From Puniceicoccales bacterium Verruco_02 (GTDB lineage: Bacteria > Verrucomicrobiota > Verrucomicrobiia > Opitutales > Oceanipulchritudinaceae): a stretch of 63,371 nucleotides of DNA. The translations under genes and the position numbers were made by a program. Below the pieces are notes generated by a model. The model was not told the DNA's origin. It searched no databases and saw nothing but the letters and a program-made list of their open reading frames with translations. Below are positions 8,322 through 17,211 of this stretch, in pieces. Every line of letters begins with the position of its first letter. Position 1 is the first letter of the stretch. The stretch is taken from positions 1 to 63,371 of the forward strand of contig LVBW01000004.1 of assembly GCA_001604585.1 (NCBI GenBank). The letters are read 5' to 3'.

Positions 8322-9713
8322 ATGGCATTGGGATACGCGGACATATCCGGGGCTCTCGAAAGAACCCCGCTCTTTGAACACAAGACATGGCGCATTTCTC
8401 CCGAGGCATGGCCTATCGACGCTGCGCAGCTAGCCGAGCTGGAGAAGATTGGCGGCTATTGCCTTGAGTTTCTACTGGCTCAGGAGCGCCTCTACACCCG
8501 CTCCTGGCAGGACAAGCGCATACTGCGCAACCGCGACCTGCGCGCCCCCTGGGTGGCCGAATATCTCGACAGGGGCAAGCCTGCGGACCTGATTGCCCAT
8601 GCGCGCGCCGAGAAGCTGCGCGGCAGCGTGCCCCCGGTGATAAGGCCGGACCTGCTGATGACCGACTCCGGCTTTGCCCTGACAGAGATGGACAGCGTGC
8701 CCGGCGGAATAGGACTTACGGCCTTTCTGAACGATCTCTACGGGGGCGAAGCGGGGGGAATCATCGGCGCTGACTCCATGTTTGAGCGTTTCTACCAATC
8801 TCTGGCGGGGCTTGTCCCCACAAAGAGCGAGCCGCTGATTGCCATACTGGTAAGCGACGAGAGCGACACCTACCGCCCGGAGATGGATTACGCGGCGGCG
8901 GAACTGCGAAAGATGGGCCGAAAGGTGTATTGCGCACACAGCTCTGACCTGATGCAGCTTGGCGATTCCTTCTGTCTGGACGTGGACGGAAGCCCCGAGG
9001 AGGTGGATGTGGTCTATCGCTTCTGGGAGCTGTACGACCGGCGCAGCATCCCGGCGATGAACGCCCTGATGGAGGCCGCCGAGGAGGGACGCATATGCGT
9101 GGCTCCGCCGATGAAGCCCTTTCAGGAAGAGAAGCTGAATCTGGCCCTGCTTCATCACCACCTGCTGGCCGAATATTGGAAGGAGAACCTCTCGCGCGAG
9201 GCCCTGCGCTGGCTCTTGGCGCATGTGCCCCAGTCCTGGATAATGGACCCCGCGCCCCTGCCTCCCGGTGCCGTGCTGGACGGACCTCTTGTCGGCGCGC
9301 GGGCAATGCACAACTGGCGCCAACTGGCCGAGGCCTCGCAGAAGGAGCGCGAACTGATAGTTAAAATCAGCGGCTTCGACGCCAACGCTTGGGGCGCGCG
9401 CGGAGTCTTGCTGGGCAGCGACGCCAGCCGCGAAGAATGGCAGAAGGGCATCGATGAGGCAATGGAGCTATCCACCCGCGCCTTGCACATCGTCCAGCAG
9501 TACCGAAAGCCCACCCGACTTTCCCACCCTGTGTATTCTGCGGACGGGAGCGGCATTGTGCAGATGCAGGGCCGGGTGCGCCTCTGTCCATATTACTTTG
9601 TCGATGGCGGAAGGGCCAGACTCTCGGGCGTTCTTTCCACCTTCTGCCCGGCCGACAAGAAGATAATCCACGGTATGCGCGACGCGGCCCTGATTCCCTG
9701 CCGCGCAGTGTAG
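8322..9713 (+). CDS. Putative ATP-grasp-like enzyme (tentative)
   Basis: I do not firmly recognise this 463-residue soluble protein. Segments suggest a circularly permuted ATP-grasp enzyme of the glutathionylspermidine-synthase-like kind: VIRPDLLMTDSG followed by ALTEMDSVPGGIG (acidic residue and glycine-rich turn), a central LIAILVSDESDTY / EVDVVYRFWELYD Rossmann-like part, PPMKPFQEEK, and a late LIVKISGFDANAWGARGV with a lysine and a G-rich loop. If this is right, it would form an amide bond at the expense of ATP, with unknown substrates. It has no signal peptide. The next gene starts 46 nt downstream on the same strand and encodes a secreted esterase, so the two may be co-expressed. The start ATG 8322 is the first in the frame. 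Confidence 0.6.
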   Translation: MALGYADISGALERTPLFEHKTWRISPEAWPIDAAQLAELEKIGGYCLEFLLAQERLYTRSWQDKRILRNRDLRAPWVAEYLDRGKPADLIAHARAEKLRGSVPPVIRPDLLMTDSGFALTEMDSVPGGIGLTAFLNDLYGGEAGGIIGADSMFERFYQSLAGLVPTKSEPLIAILVSDESDTYRPEMDYAAAELRKMGRKVYCAHSSDLMQLGDSFCLDVDGSPEEVDVVYRFWELYDRRSIPAMNALMEAAEEGRICVAPPMKPFQEEKLNLALLHHHLLAEYWKENLSREALRWLLAHVPQSWIMDPAPLPPGAVLDGPLVGARAMHNWRQLAEASQKERELIVKISGFDANAWGARGVLLGSDASREEWQKGIDEAMELSTRALHIVQQYRKPTRLSHPVYSADGSGIVQMQGRVRLCPYYFVDGGRARLSGVLSTFCPADKKIIHGMRDAALIPCRAV

Positions 9714-9759
9714 GCCGTTGTGGACAGAAGCGGCTATTGGCGCGTATCATGGCGGCATT

Positions 9760-11466
9760 ATGCCGAGCTTTCACGTCGCCAGCCTGCTTCTCCTTTTCTT
9801 CTGCCAGCAACTTTCAGCATATAGTAACCTTGCCTCCGATAACTGGATGCACCATGCCGGGGATGTCGCGGTGGATGCCGACACTTCCGCCCCCGGCTGG
9901 CGAGCGCTCAATTTTGGCATATCCTGGGAGGGGCAGGGCATTCGCAACTGGGAAAGGGCATGGCTGCGGCAAGAGGCATTAATCCCCGAGGAACTGCGCG
10001 GGAAGAGCCTTTTTTGCGAGTTTCGCCTGCTGGCCCAGAGCGTGGAGCTGTATTTCAACGGCAGATCGCTTGGCCGCGTGGAAGGAAGTATGCAGAGGGC
10101 GCGCTTTTACCTGCCAAGGGGCGAGATAATCTGGGGCAGGCGCAACAGCATTGCCCTGAAGGTGGACGGGCACCAGTGGAGTGGAGGCGTGCCCACGGAT
10201 TACTTCGTGCTGCTCTGCGAGGGGCAGCCCTTGCCGGATGTCACGATAGGGGCGGACTTTGAAAAAGCGGACCATGTGATTGCCGACGGTTCGTCCGTGA
10301 CCCTTTCAGGCGCCATTGCGCTGGAGGGAGTGGACGGCATTGCAGGCACCCTGCGCCTTAGGCTGGAAAATGACTTCCATCAGGTGCTTCTGGATCGCAG
10401 CCAGCCCTTCGAGATGGAGGCCGAGGGCGCGGAGTGGAGCATAGGGCCGGGCAGACTGCCACCGGGGTTTTACCGGCTGAGCGTACAGTTCGACTCCCCG
10501 CTTGTTCACTCGCAGAAACTGGCCAGCTTTGCCGTGGAGCCGGAGAACATCCCCTCGACGCCATCGCCCGAGCCGGACGCCGCAGCCTATTGGCAGAGGG
10601 CGAGGGCGGAACTGGCCACCGTGGCGCCGGACTTTGTCCTAATCGAAGAGCCGGAAAAGAGCACAGAGCGTCACAAGGTGTACACCGTTCAGATGCAGAG
10701 CCTTGACGGGGTGACGCTGCGCGGCTGGTACGTGGTCCCGAGGGCGGCCAGCGGCCCCTGCCCCGCCGTTCTGGACCTGCCCGGCTACGGCTTTGCATGG
10801 CAGCCGGAGTATGTGATGGGCGAAGACGATGTCATACACTTGGCCCTTGATATACGCGGACAGGGGCGCAGTGCGGATGTCGTGCGGCCCGGCTTCGGGA
10901 TGCCCGGACAGGTGCATCACAATGTTCTGGAGCCGGAGAAGTATTTTTACCGGCAGGCATACATGGACTGCGGCCGTGCGCTGGAGTTTCTACACAGCCG
11001 CCCGGAAGTGGACAAGGCGCGCGTGGCTGTCTCGGGCAGCTCTCAGGGCGGTGGCCTTGCCTTTGCCAGCGCGGCGCTCTTCCCTGACATGGTGGCATAC
11101 TGCGTGGCGGCAGTGCCCTACCTAGGCAACTTTGGCGAGCATATCCGCCTGCGCGAGGTTTACGAATGGGAGATGCGCCAGTATCTGGAAATTACAGGGC
11201 AGTCCGGGCGTTGGCCGGAACTAGTGCGCACGATGAACTACGTGGACACGATGAACCTTGCCGCCAGCATCCGCTGCCCAGTGCTGATGATGAGCGCCCT
11301 TCTCGACGACGACTGTCCGCCGCGCATCGGTTTTGCAGTTTACAATCTGCTCGAAGGGCGCAAGGAATACAAAATCTTCCCCGAGAGCGCGCACATAATC
11401 GGCGAGGAAGGCGATGCTTACTCCAGAGACTGGCTGCGCAGGCAGTTCGGCTTGGCGGATGAATAG
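9760..11466 (+). CDS. Secreted acetyl xylan esterase / cephalosporin-C deacetylase-like hydrolase
   Basis: A signal peptide (MPSFHVASLLLLFFCQQLSA) starts at ATG 9760; the TTG at 9718 would spoil it. Residues about 25-260 form a beta-sandwich like the sugar-binding N-terminal domain of family 2 glycosidases (SVELYFNGRSLGRVEGS, RNSIALKVDG). The C-terminal half is an alpha/beta hydrolase of the AXE1 family: LDLPGYGF, LDIRGQGRS, the nucleophile in GSSQGGGLA, the acid in LLDDDCPP, and the histidine in FPESAHI. Such enzymes remove acetyl groups from xylans or small esters outside the cytoplasm. The 568-residue length fits a sandwich-plus-esterase architecture. It follows the putative ATP-grasp gene after 46 nt. 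Confidence 0.85.
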   Translation: MPSFHVASLLLLFFCQQLSAYSNLASDNWMHHAGDVAVDADTSAPGWRALNFGISWEGQGIRNWERAWLRQEALIPEELRGKSLFCEFRLLAQSVELYFNGRSLGRVEGSMQRARFYLPRGEIIWGRRNSIALKVDGHQWSGGVPTDYFVLLCEGQPLPDVTIGADFEKADHVIADGSSVTLSGAIALEGVDGIAGTLRLRLENDFHQVLLDRSQPFEMEAEGAEWSIGPGRLPPGFYRLSVQFDSPLVHSQKLASFAVEPENIPSTPSPEPDAAAYWQRARAELATVAPDFVLIEEPEKSTERHKVYTVQMQSLDGVTLRGWYVVPRAASGPCPAVLDLPGYGFAWQPEYVMGEDDVIHLALDIRGQGRSADVVRPGFGMPGQVHHNVLEPEKYFYRQAYMDCGRALEFLHSRPEVDKARVAVSGSSQGGGLAFASAALFPDMVAYCVAAVPYLGNFGEHIRLREVYEWEMRQYLEITGQSGRWPELVRTMNYVDTMNLAASIRCPVLMMSALLDDDCPPRIGFAVYNLLEGRKEYKIFPESAHIIGEEGDAYSRDWLRRQFGLADE

Positions 11467-11500
11467 AGCGTTTCTCACAAACAAACCAAATACCTGATGT

Positions 11501-11545
11501 GTTGATCCGCAGATGAAAAAGGATTAACACCGGATTACGAGCGAC
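11501..11545. repeat. Degenerate CGCAGAT-type intergenic repeat
   Basis: The stretch GATCCGCAGATGAAAAAGG followed by ATTAACACCGGATTA has the look of the dispersed intergenic units built from repeats of CCGCAGAT / CACGGATT that occur in many genomes. Related remnants are at 17835, 27219 and 38131 in this window. An AT-rich inverted repeat, CAATAATT (11562-11569) with AATTATTG (11580-11587), lies just downstream between two convergent genes. Confidence 0.5.
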
Positions 11546-11656
11546 ATATATCCTTATCCTTCAATAATTCGCGAACAACAATTATTGCGACTGTATTCTT
11601 TGGTTAACATATGGGGCTGCGCAACCCAGCGCGCGGCAGGAAAAGATTCGCTGTGT

Positions 11657-12697
11657 TCAGCGTTTTGAGGCGGCGCGGCACAGGCGATCGTTTATTGCAT
11701 CGCCAAGACCTCCCGAAGGGGCCATTTCCATCAAGATTCGGCCGTAGCTGCCCTCGTCAAGACGACGCAGGAGCGCAAACACATTGCGAGCGGCCTCGGC
11801 GCTCTGCCCGCTCTCGCTAAGCCAGAAAAGTTCAACGCCCTGCTGCTCCATATGCGAATACGTCTCCGCAGGACGGGCAAAATGTACAAGAGCCAGCGGA
11901 TCTCCATTGTTGACAAGACATAGCGCCCCCGCCTTCGGGACAGAACCATGTGCAAACAGCTCCAGCGGCGTAGCCGGGCTGTAATGGCGGGTCAACATTC
12001 CGGGGGCCTCCACGGGGCCTTCATCTCCCACCTCCCTTGGCAGGGGAAGGAACACTTCGCGGCCAAGCGCCGAAGATAGTTCATTGGCCGATACCGCACC
12101 GGGGCGGAGCAAGGTGGGCCTTTCCGGGTCGGCAAGACTTACGATGCTGCTTTCTATGCCAATGTCGCAGGGGCCACCGTCCAGCACGTAGTCGATTAGC
12201 TCGCCAAGGCCTGCTTCCACATGCTCTGCCCTCGTGGGAGACACGTAGCCGAAGCGGTTTGCGCTAGGCGCTGCGAGGCCAAGACCGCAGAGCGAGAGCA
12301 GGCGGCGCGTCAGCGGGTGGCTTGGGCAGCGCAGGGCCACGGTGGGCAGTCCGGCAGAGACAATGTCCGGCACGCAGGCCCTCTTGCGCATCACGATGGT
12401 GAGCGGGCCGGGCCAGAAACGCTCCATTAAAAGACGCGCATCATCGCCAAGATATGCCAGTTCGGCGGCGTGCTCGGGACCGCGCACATGCACGATAAGC
12501 GGGTCGATGAGCGGTCGGCCCTTGACCTCGAAGATTCGACGACAGGCTACCACGTCCAAGGCATTGGCGGCCAGTCCGTACACCGTCTCGGTCGGGATGG
12601 CCACTAGCGAGCCGGAGCGCAAAGCAGCGGCCAGCTCCCGCATCTGCGCGTCGGAGCCTGTGTAACGGCGTATTCGCTGCCCGTCTTCACCCTTCAT
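11657..12697 (-). CDS. tsaC: L-threonylcarbamoyladenylate synthase, Sua5 type
   Basis: This enzyme condenses threonine, bicarbonate and ATP to threonylcarbamoyl-AMP, the first step of the t6A37 modification of ANN-decoding tRNAs. The N-terminal YrdC domain shows SLVAIPTETVYGLAANA, IFEVKGRPLIDPLIVHV, FWPGPLTIV, RCPSHPL, APSANRFGYVSPT and the strand SSIVSL. A linker with GMLTRHYSPATP leads into a C-terminal Rossmann-like Sua5 domain, so at 346 aa this is the long form, not the short TsaC/YrdC. One variation is Asp for Asn in the RPxxNPL motif. The start is ATG 12697. It is followed upstream on the same strand by rpsR about 105 nt away. Confidence 0.94.
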   Translation of the reverse strand: MKGEDGQRIRRYTGSDAQMRELAAALRSGSLVAIPTETVYGLAANALDVVACRRIFEVKGRPLIDPLIVHVRGPEHAAELAYLGDDARLLMERFWPGPLTIVMRKRACVPDIVSAGLPTVALRCPSHPLTRRLLSLCGLGLAAPSANRFGYVSPTRAEHVEAGLGELIDYVLDGGPCDIGIESSIVSLADPERPTLLRPGAVSANELSSALGREVFLPLPREVGDEGPVEAPGMLTRHYSPATPLELFAHGSVPKAGALCLVNNGDPLALVHFARPAETYSHMEQQGVELFWLSESGQSAEAARNVFALLRRLDEGSYGRILMEMAPSGGLGDAINDRLCRAASKR

Positions 12698-12802
12698 GTG
12701 CGTGATTCCAATGGATCCTGTACAAGTTCAAAGCCCGCTCCACACGGAAGCAGGCTTGGTAAAAACACATACCGGCACCGGCAAATGCGGCACCGCGGCA
12801 CA

Positions 12803-13012
12803 CTACTTCATCAGAAGCATCGAGCGCGAACGCTTGATCTCAGTGGTAATGTGACGCTGCTGCACGGCGGTAAGGCCGGTGATGCGGCGGGGCAGGATCT
12901 TGCCCGTCTCTGTGACGTAACGCTGAAGGGATTCCACGTCGAGAAACGTCGTATCCATCGGGTTGCGGGACTGCTGCTGCGGAGCGGCCGCGTTCTGTGT
13001 TTCTGGGACCAT
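12803..13012 (-). CDS. rpsR: 30S ribosomal protein S18
   Basis: The C-terminal block LQRYVTETGKILPRRITGLTAVQQRHITTEIKRSR is diagnostic of S18, which sits on the 30S platform beside S6. With ATG 13012 the protein is 69 aa and begins MVPETQNAAAPQQQ, which is normal for the short S18 of this group. An ATG at 13048 would add 12 residues (MFRLFTETTEFD) and has GAGGGG further upstream, so it is a real alternative. rpsF, ssb and rplI, the usual neighbours, are absent. The gene is flanked by tsaC and tRNA-Pro. Confidence 0.93.
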   Translation of the reverse strand: MVPETQNAAAPQQQSRNPMDTTFLDVESLQRYVTETGKILPRRITGLTAVQQRHITTEIKRSRSMLLMK

Positions 13013-13192
13013 GTCAAACTCTGTTGTTTCAGTGAAAAGTCTGAACATTTGCCAGAAGCGCCCCTCTCGGTCAAGCGGGATTTTCGCCAAGAGCCAAGGC
13101 GGGCAATTTTCCAATGAAAAAGAGAAAGGCAGCAACTTGACAGATTGGGTATTGACCTTGGGCAAAAAGCTGATTGATTGCTCAACTTTCTT

Positions 13193-13270
13193 CGGGATGT
13201 AGCTCAGCCTGGATAGAGCACACGCCTGGGGGGCGTGGTGTCGCTGGTTCGAATCCAGTCATCCCGACCA
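13193..13270 (+). tRNA. tRNA-Pro(GGG)
   Basis: A 78-nt cloverleaf is visible: acceptor CGGGATG paired with CATCCCG, D arm GTAGCTCAGCCTGGATAGAGC, anticodon arm CACGC-CTGGGGG-GCGTG carrying GGG, T arm CTGGTTCGAATCCAG, discriminator A and encoded CCA. A T5 run follows at once (13271-13275). The next gene on the far side is an Mrr-type restriction gene, a typical tRNA-adjacent acquisition. Confidence 0.97.
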
Positions 13271-13393
13271 TTTTTCCCCCGCCGACTTGGATATGCAATC
13301 CGCATACTGTATCTCTGTAATGTGCGCTATTTCAGCACTTCGCTAGCCGCCACTTGCAGAATAATGATGGCAATGATACAGGCACCCCTTCCG

Positions 13394-14308
13394 TCAAGCC
13401 TTGTCTTCGGAGAAGTAGTCGCTGTCCATGCGCTTGATTTCTATCAACTTCTGCACCGACACACCCACGTTGAAATCGATCATGTAGTCGGCAAGCTGCT
13501 CCCCGTCTATCAAAATGATGCGAGTATCCAGATTGCGACAAAAGCTGCGGGCGCTTTCCGTGAATGATGAGGTCGTAATAAAGATGCCCTTTTTCGCCCG
13601 TTGACCCTGAAGGGCACCTGCGAAGCCTTGCAGATCTGGACGGCCAACCGCGCCTGCCCAACGCTTTGCCTGCAAATAGATGACATCAAGCCCGAGGCGG
13701 TCCTCCTTGATGATGCCGTCTATACCTTCGTCGTTAGTGTACTGCGTGGCCTGTCCGGCTTCGCGGATACTGCCCCCGTAACCCATCTTGACGATAAGAT
13801 CCACAACCAGTTGTTCAAAAAATCGCGGCGAACAGGTTTTGATTTTGTCCAGCAATTCATCAGCGAGAGCGTCTCGCATACGAACGGATTGCTCTTCTAT
13901 GATTTCATCAGGCGTCCGTTCCTCCATTGCCACTGTATCCGTTACGTCAGACTGCCTTTCCATTCCTGTTGGAAAGAGAAACCTCCTGAACTCCTCAAAC
14001 TGCTTCAAAAAAGCGATGTCGATTCTACTAGGATGCTGCGCGATGACATTGATCCCGCGATTGGTGATATTGAAATGCCCCCTGCTTTTCGATTCCAACA
14101 GTCCAGCCTTCTTCAGGTGGATACACGCCCAATTGACGCGATTGCCCAACCTCGTATTACCGCTATTCAAGAGTTCTTTTCTGTCTTCCTCGGTCAAGCC
14201 CATCACGGATGCAACCCTATCCCGAATTTCGGAACTGGAACGCTCTTCGCCATCGCGAAGAAACTCAACAACAGGCAGCATCATGTCCTGAAAAGCTGGA
14301 ACACTCAT
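13394..14308 (-). CDS. mrr: Mrr-family restriction endonuclease
   Basis: This 304-residue protein has the Mrr layout. An N-terminal winged-helix half (FQDMMLPVVEFLRDGEERSSSEIRD, GNRVNWACIHLKKAGLL, FNITNRGINVI) probably binds DNA. The C-terminal PD-(D/E)xK nuclease half contains FFEQLVVDLIVKMGYGG, DEGIDGII and the catalytic QAKRW (a QxK variant), then GRPDLQGFAGAL and KGIFITTSSFTESA. Mrr enzymes are Type IV systems that cut foreign methylated DNA. No methylase accompanies it, as expected. Base composition looks more AT-rich than its neighbours, and tRNA-Pro lies 123 nt away, both pointing to acquisition by transfer. The start ATG 14308 matches the family N-terminus. Confidence 0.93.
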   Translation of the reverse strand: MSVPAFQDMMLPVVEFLRDGEERSSSEIRDRVASVMGLTEEDRKELLNSGNTRLGNRVNWACIHLKKAGLLESKSRGHFNITNRGINVIAQHPSRIDIAFLKQFEEFRRFLFPTGMERQSDVTDTVAMEERTPDEIIEEQSVRMRDALADELLDKIKTCSPRFFEQLVVDLIVKMGYGGSIREAGQATQYTNDEGIDGIIKEDRLGLDVIYLQAKRWAGAVGRPDLQGFAGALQGQRAKKGIFITTSSFTESARSFCRNLDTRIILIDGEQLADYMIDFNVGVSVQKLIEIKRMDSDYFSEDKA

Positions 14309-14531
14309 TGCAGCTGATTGGCCAGCAATCAGTTCGAGAGCAAGCTACTGTCATCAAGAACCGGCATTTCAACCTGCCGGAATACAGATTTGACCCTTTG
14401 CGATGCGCAGGCACGGCGTGAGCTGCACAATGATACCGCACCTTGGGTCGAGGCATGTCAAAACATTCACATGGGCTTGCACCATACCCGGTAGCTTCCT
14501 AGCATTCTTTGTCTTTTGTGCAAGTCAAGCC

Positions 14532-17048
14532 GTGCCCTCCAGAGAACCAAAACGGACATACTCACCACTGGCGATCGAAACCTGGTTCGACCGCCTGCTT
14601 TCGCGCTGGGAACTTTATTTCGACCGCGAGGAACTGGAACGGGCACGCGGGCTGTACCGCGACTGCCACGTAAGGGAGCTTCAGCTCGACTGCGACACCC
14701 TGATCGTGCACCGCCGCAACGGACGCGAGGACATGTACTCGGTGGTGGAATGGGAAAACGGCGCGCCCAATGTGCGCTCTGGCACTGCCGACAGGCTGGA
14801 AGGCCGTGCCCTAGCCGCTGCCGGTCTTTACGAGGCCGAGGAACTCGTTTCGCTCGAAATCTCGCCCCTGCCCCCGGACCAGAGCGCACAGGAGCGCAAA
14901 ACTCTCTACAAAGCTGAGCCTGAAAAAGGCACACAGGAAGCAGCCCCTGCCGGGCCAGCGCCCCACCTACGTCTCCGACTTGCGGCCACCTCGCAGGGGA
15001 TCCGCCTTAGCGGCTATTGGGTGGAGGCGCAGAAGGAGCTGCCAGCCTTTGCCGCCCTGAAAGCAGGGCAGGAACAGACAGACCAGCGCAAGCGAGAGAT
15101 GCTAATCCGCCTTACGGGCAAGGCGCGGCAAGCAGGCTTTTCCTTCCGCCCCGGCAAGGGCGACTACCTCATGCGCGACGCCTCTGCCATATCCACATTT
15201 GTCCGACGCGACCTGCCCCGCTGGCGCGGCGCCTTCGACGTGGAGGCAGACCCGCGCCTGCAAAACTTTGCCGACGGTGTGCGCAAAGTCAGCATACGCG
15301 CCAGTGCAAAGACCCTTGGCGGCAACGCCGTCGGGCTTGACTGGAGCGCATGGATAGACAGCGAAGTGCTCGAAAGGGCGCACGCATCCGCCCTGCTGCG
15401 CCGCCCCGGACAGGTGCTCATAAGCCCGGAGCTGGGCCTTTTGCGCATCGACGGGGCACAGAGCGCGGAACTGGCGGACTGGACACAGGCAGGCAATAGC
15501 GACGCCGTTACCTCCATCCCCCATTACATGCTCTTCTCGCTATTCCAGAGCGAAAGCCTGCCCCTGACCCTTAGCGGGGAGCTGGATGCATGGCGGGACA
15601 GAGTGCTCAAAATGCCCGAAGAGGGCGAAGATGCATCGTTGCCCGCCATCCTGCGCCCGTATCAACGCCGGGGTGTGGCCTGGATGCGGCACCTTCTATC
15701 CAACGGCTGCCACTGCCTGCTTGCCGACGAAATGGGCCTTGGCAAGACCGTGCAAGTGCTCTCCCTGCTATCGACGGCACAGGTTGAGGGCAGGCCCAGC
15801 CTGATAGTCTGCCCGGCCAGCGTCGTCCCTGTGTGGAAGGCAGAGGCTGCGAAGTTCTTCCCCGCCCTGCGGATGGAGACCCTCCAAAGCGGCAACAACT
15901 GGGCGCAGGACAAACAGGCCTGCGTCTGGGTGGCCAGCTACACACAATTGCGCCGTCACAGAGCCATCGCCGCCACAGAGCAGTTCGACTGCGTTGTGCT
16001 CGACGAGGCACAGTTCATCAAAAACCCCGACGCAAAGGTGACACAGGTCTGCCTATCGCTGAAGGCAGAGCGGCGCATTGCCGTGACCGGCACCCCGGTG
16101 GAAAATCGTGAGCTGGACCTCTGGACCATATTCCGCTTCATTATGCCGGGCCTACTGGGCACGCGCGGAAGGCTGGAAAAGATGGTCGCGAGCGACCCCG
16201 AGGCCCTGCGCGAACGCCTGCGCCGTCAGGTGGCCCCCTTTGTACTACGCCGCAGCAAGAGCGAGGTAGCCGCGGAACTGCCGCCCAAGATAGAGAGCGT
16301 ATTGAACTGCCCTCTGACTCAGCTTCAGCAGGGCGAATATCAGCGCCTTGCCCGCGAAGGGCTGGCCAGCCTTGGCGACGACCTCAAAAAGAGCGTGCAG
16401 GAGCGCGCCCTGCCCTTCTTCACCCTGTTGACGCGCCTGCGCCAGACCTGCTGCGACCCCGGCCTACTTCCTTGGACAAGCTGCCCGCCCCGCCAGAGCG
16501 GAAAGGTGCTGGCCCTTCTGGACAAGTTGCACGAGCTGCTGGCCCACGGGCGCAAGGCTGTTGTGTTCAGCCAGTTCGCGAGCCTGCTCCACCGCGTGGA
16601 CGGCGTTCTTCGCGAGGAATTCCCACAGCTGCCCATACACATTTTGACCGGCTCAACGCCCGAGCGCGACAAGCCCGTGCGCGAGTTTCAGAAGGCCGAC
16701 GGGGCGGCAATAATGCTAGTTTCGCTGAAGGCTGGCGGCACGGGCATTACCCTCAGCGCCGCGGAATATGTGTTCCTGCTGGACCCTTGGTGGAACCCCG
16801 CCGTCGAGGCACAGGCCATAGACCGGGTCCACCGCATCGGGCAGGACCGCACCGTGTTCATATACCGCCTGATAGCTTCCGGCACGATAGAGGAGCGCAT
16901 CGAAAAGCTAAAGGAGCAAAAGCGAGACCTGTTCGACGGCACAGTGGGCCGCTTGGCGGACATGTCCCGCTTTGGCAACTACTTCAGCAGCCTGTCCGAA
17001 CTGATTGGCGCGGAAGCTTTGCCGCCCGAAGAAGGCCAAGAGGAATGA
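14532..17048 (+). CDS. SNF2-family DNA helicase/ATPase
   Basis: This is an 838-residue Swi2/Snf2-type translocase. The first 420 or so residues form a variable N-terminal region (FDREELERARGLYRDCHVRELQL and a long mixed domain). The motor follows with LRPYQRRGVAWM, motif I LADEMGLGKTVQ, motif Ia IVCPASVVPVW, motif II VLDEAQFIKN (DEAQ box), motif III VTGTPVENRELDLW, then RRSKSEVAAELPPK, VFSQFASLLHRVDG, SLKAGGTGITLSAAEYVFLLDPWWNPAVEAQAIDRVHRIGQ and the VFIYRLIASGTIEERI ending. Such proteins remodel DNA-protein complexes. No CxCx SWIM zinc finger is seen. I chose GTG 14532; upstream ATGs at 14403 and 14430 would add a hydrophobic leader that makes no sense for a cytosolic helicase. Confidence 0.92.
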   Translation: MPSREPKRTYSPLAIETWFDRLLSRWELYFDREELERARGLYRDCHVRELQLDCDTLIVHRRNGREDMYSVVEWENGAPNVRSGTADRLEGRALAAAGLYEAEELVSLEISPLPPDQSAQERKTLYKAEPEKGTQEAAPAGPAPHLRLRLAATSQGIRLSGYWVEAQKELPAFAALKAGQEQTDQRKREMLIRLTGKARQAGFSFRPGKGDYLMRDASAISTFVRRDLPRWRGAFDVEADPRLQNFADGVRKVSIRASAKTLGGNAVGLDWSAWIDSEVLERAHASALLRRPGQVLISPELGLLRIDGAQSAELADWTQAGNSDAVTSIPHYMLFSLFQSESLPLTLSGELDAWRDRVLKMPEEGEDASLPAILRPYQRRGVAWMRHLLSNGCHCLLADEMGLGKTVQVLSLLSTAQVEGRPSLIVCPASVVPVWKAEAAKFFPALRMETLQSGNNWAQDKQACVWVASYTQLRRHRAIAATEQFDCVVLDEAQFIKNPDAKVTQVCLSLKAERRIAVTGTPVENRELDLWTIFRFIMPGLLGTRGRLEKMVASDPEALRERLRRQVAPFVLRRSKSEVAAELPPKIESVLNCPLTQLQQGEYQRLAREGLASLGDDLKKSVQERALPFFTLLTRLRQTCCDPGLLPWTSCPPRQSGKVLALLDKLHELLAHGRKAVVFSQFASLLHRVDGVLREEFPQLPIHILTGSTPERDKPVREFQKADGAAIMLVSLKAGGTGITLSAAEYVFLLDPWWNPAVEAQAIDRVHRIGQDRTVFIYRLIASGTIEERIEKLKEQKRDLFDGTVGRLADMSRFGNYFSSLSELIGAEALPPEEGQEE

Positions 17049-17211
17049 GGCTGACGCCCGTGCGTGTGGAGGAAAGAGAGCCACTCAACAGTCCTTTCGC
17101 CCGCTCCATGACGATGAAGCCGTACGCGCAGTAGGGCATCGGCACCGTCTTGTCGTTACAACTTAAGGCCATAGGTGCGCCCCAGTCCGGCATCTAGGCG
17201 TCGTTCTGAAC

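Noticed and set aside
14403-14531. N-terminal extension of the SNF2 protein with a signal-like hydrophobic stretch
   Set aside because: A secretion signal on a SNF2 motor makes no sense. The extension has no Shine-Dalgarno and reads as non-coding upstream sequence.
16984-17193. 69-codon minus-strand frame after the SNF2 gene
   Set aside because: It overlaps the SNF2 C-terminus; no known domain and no Shine-Dalgarno. A decayed gene remnant cannot be excluded.
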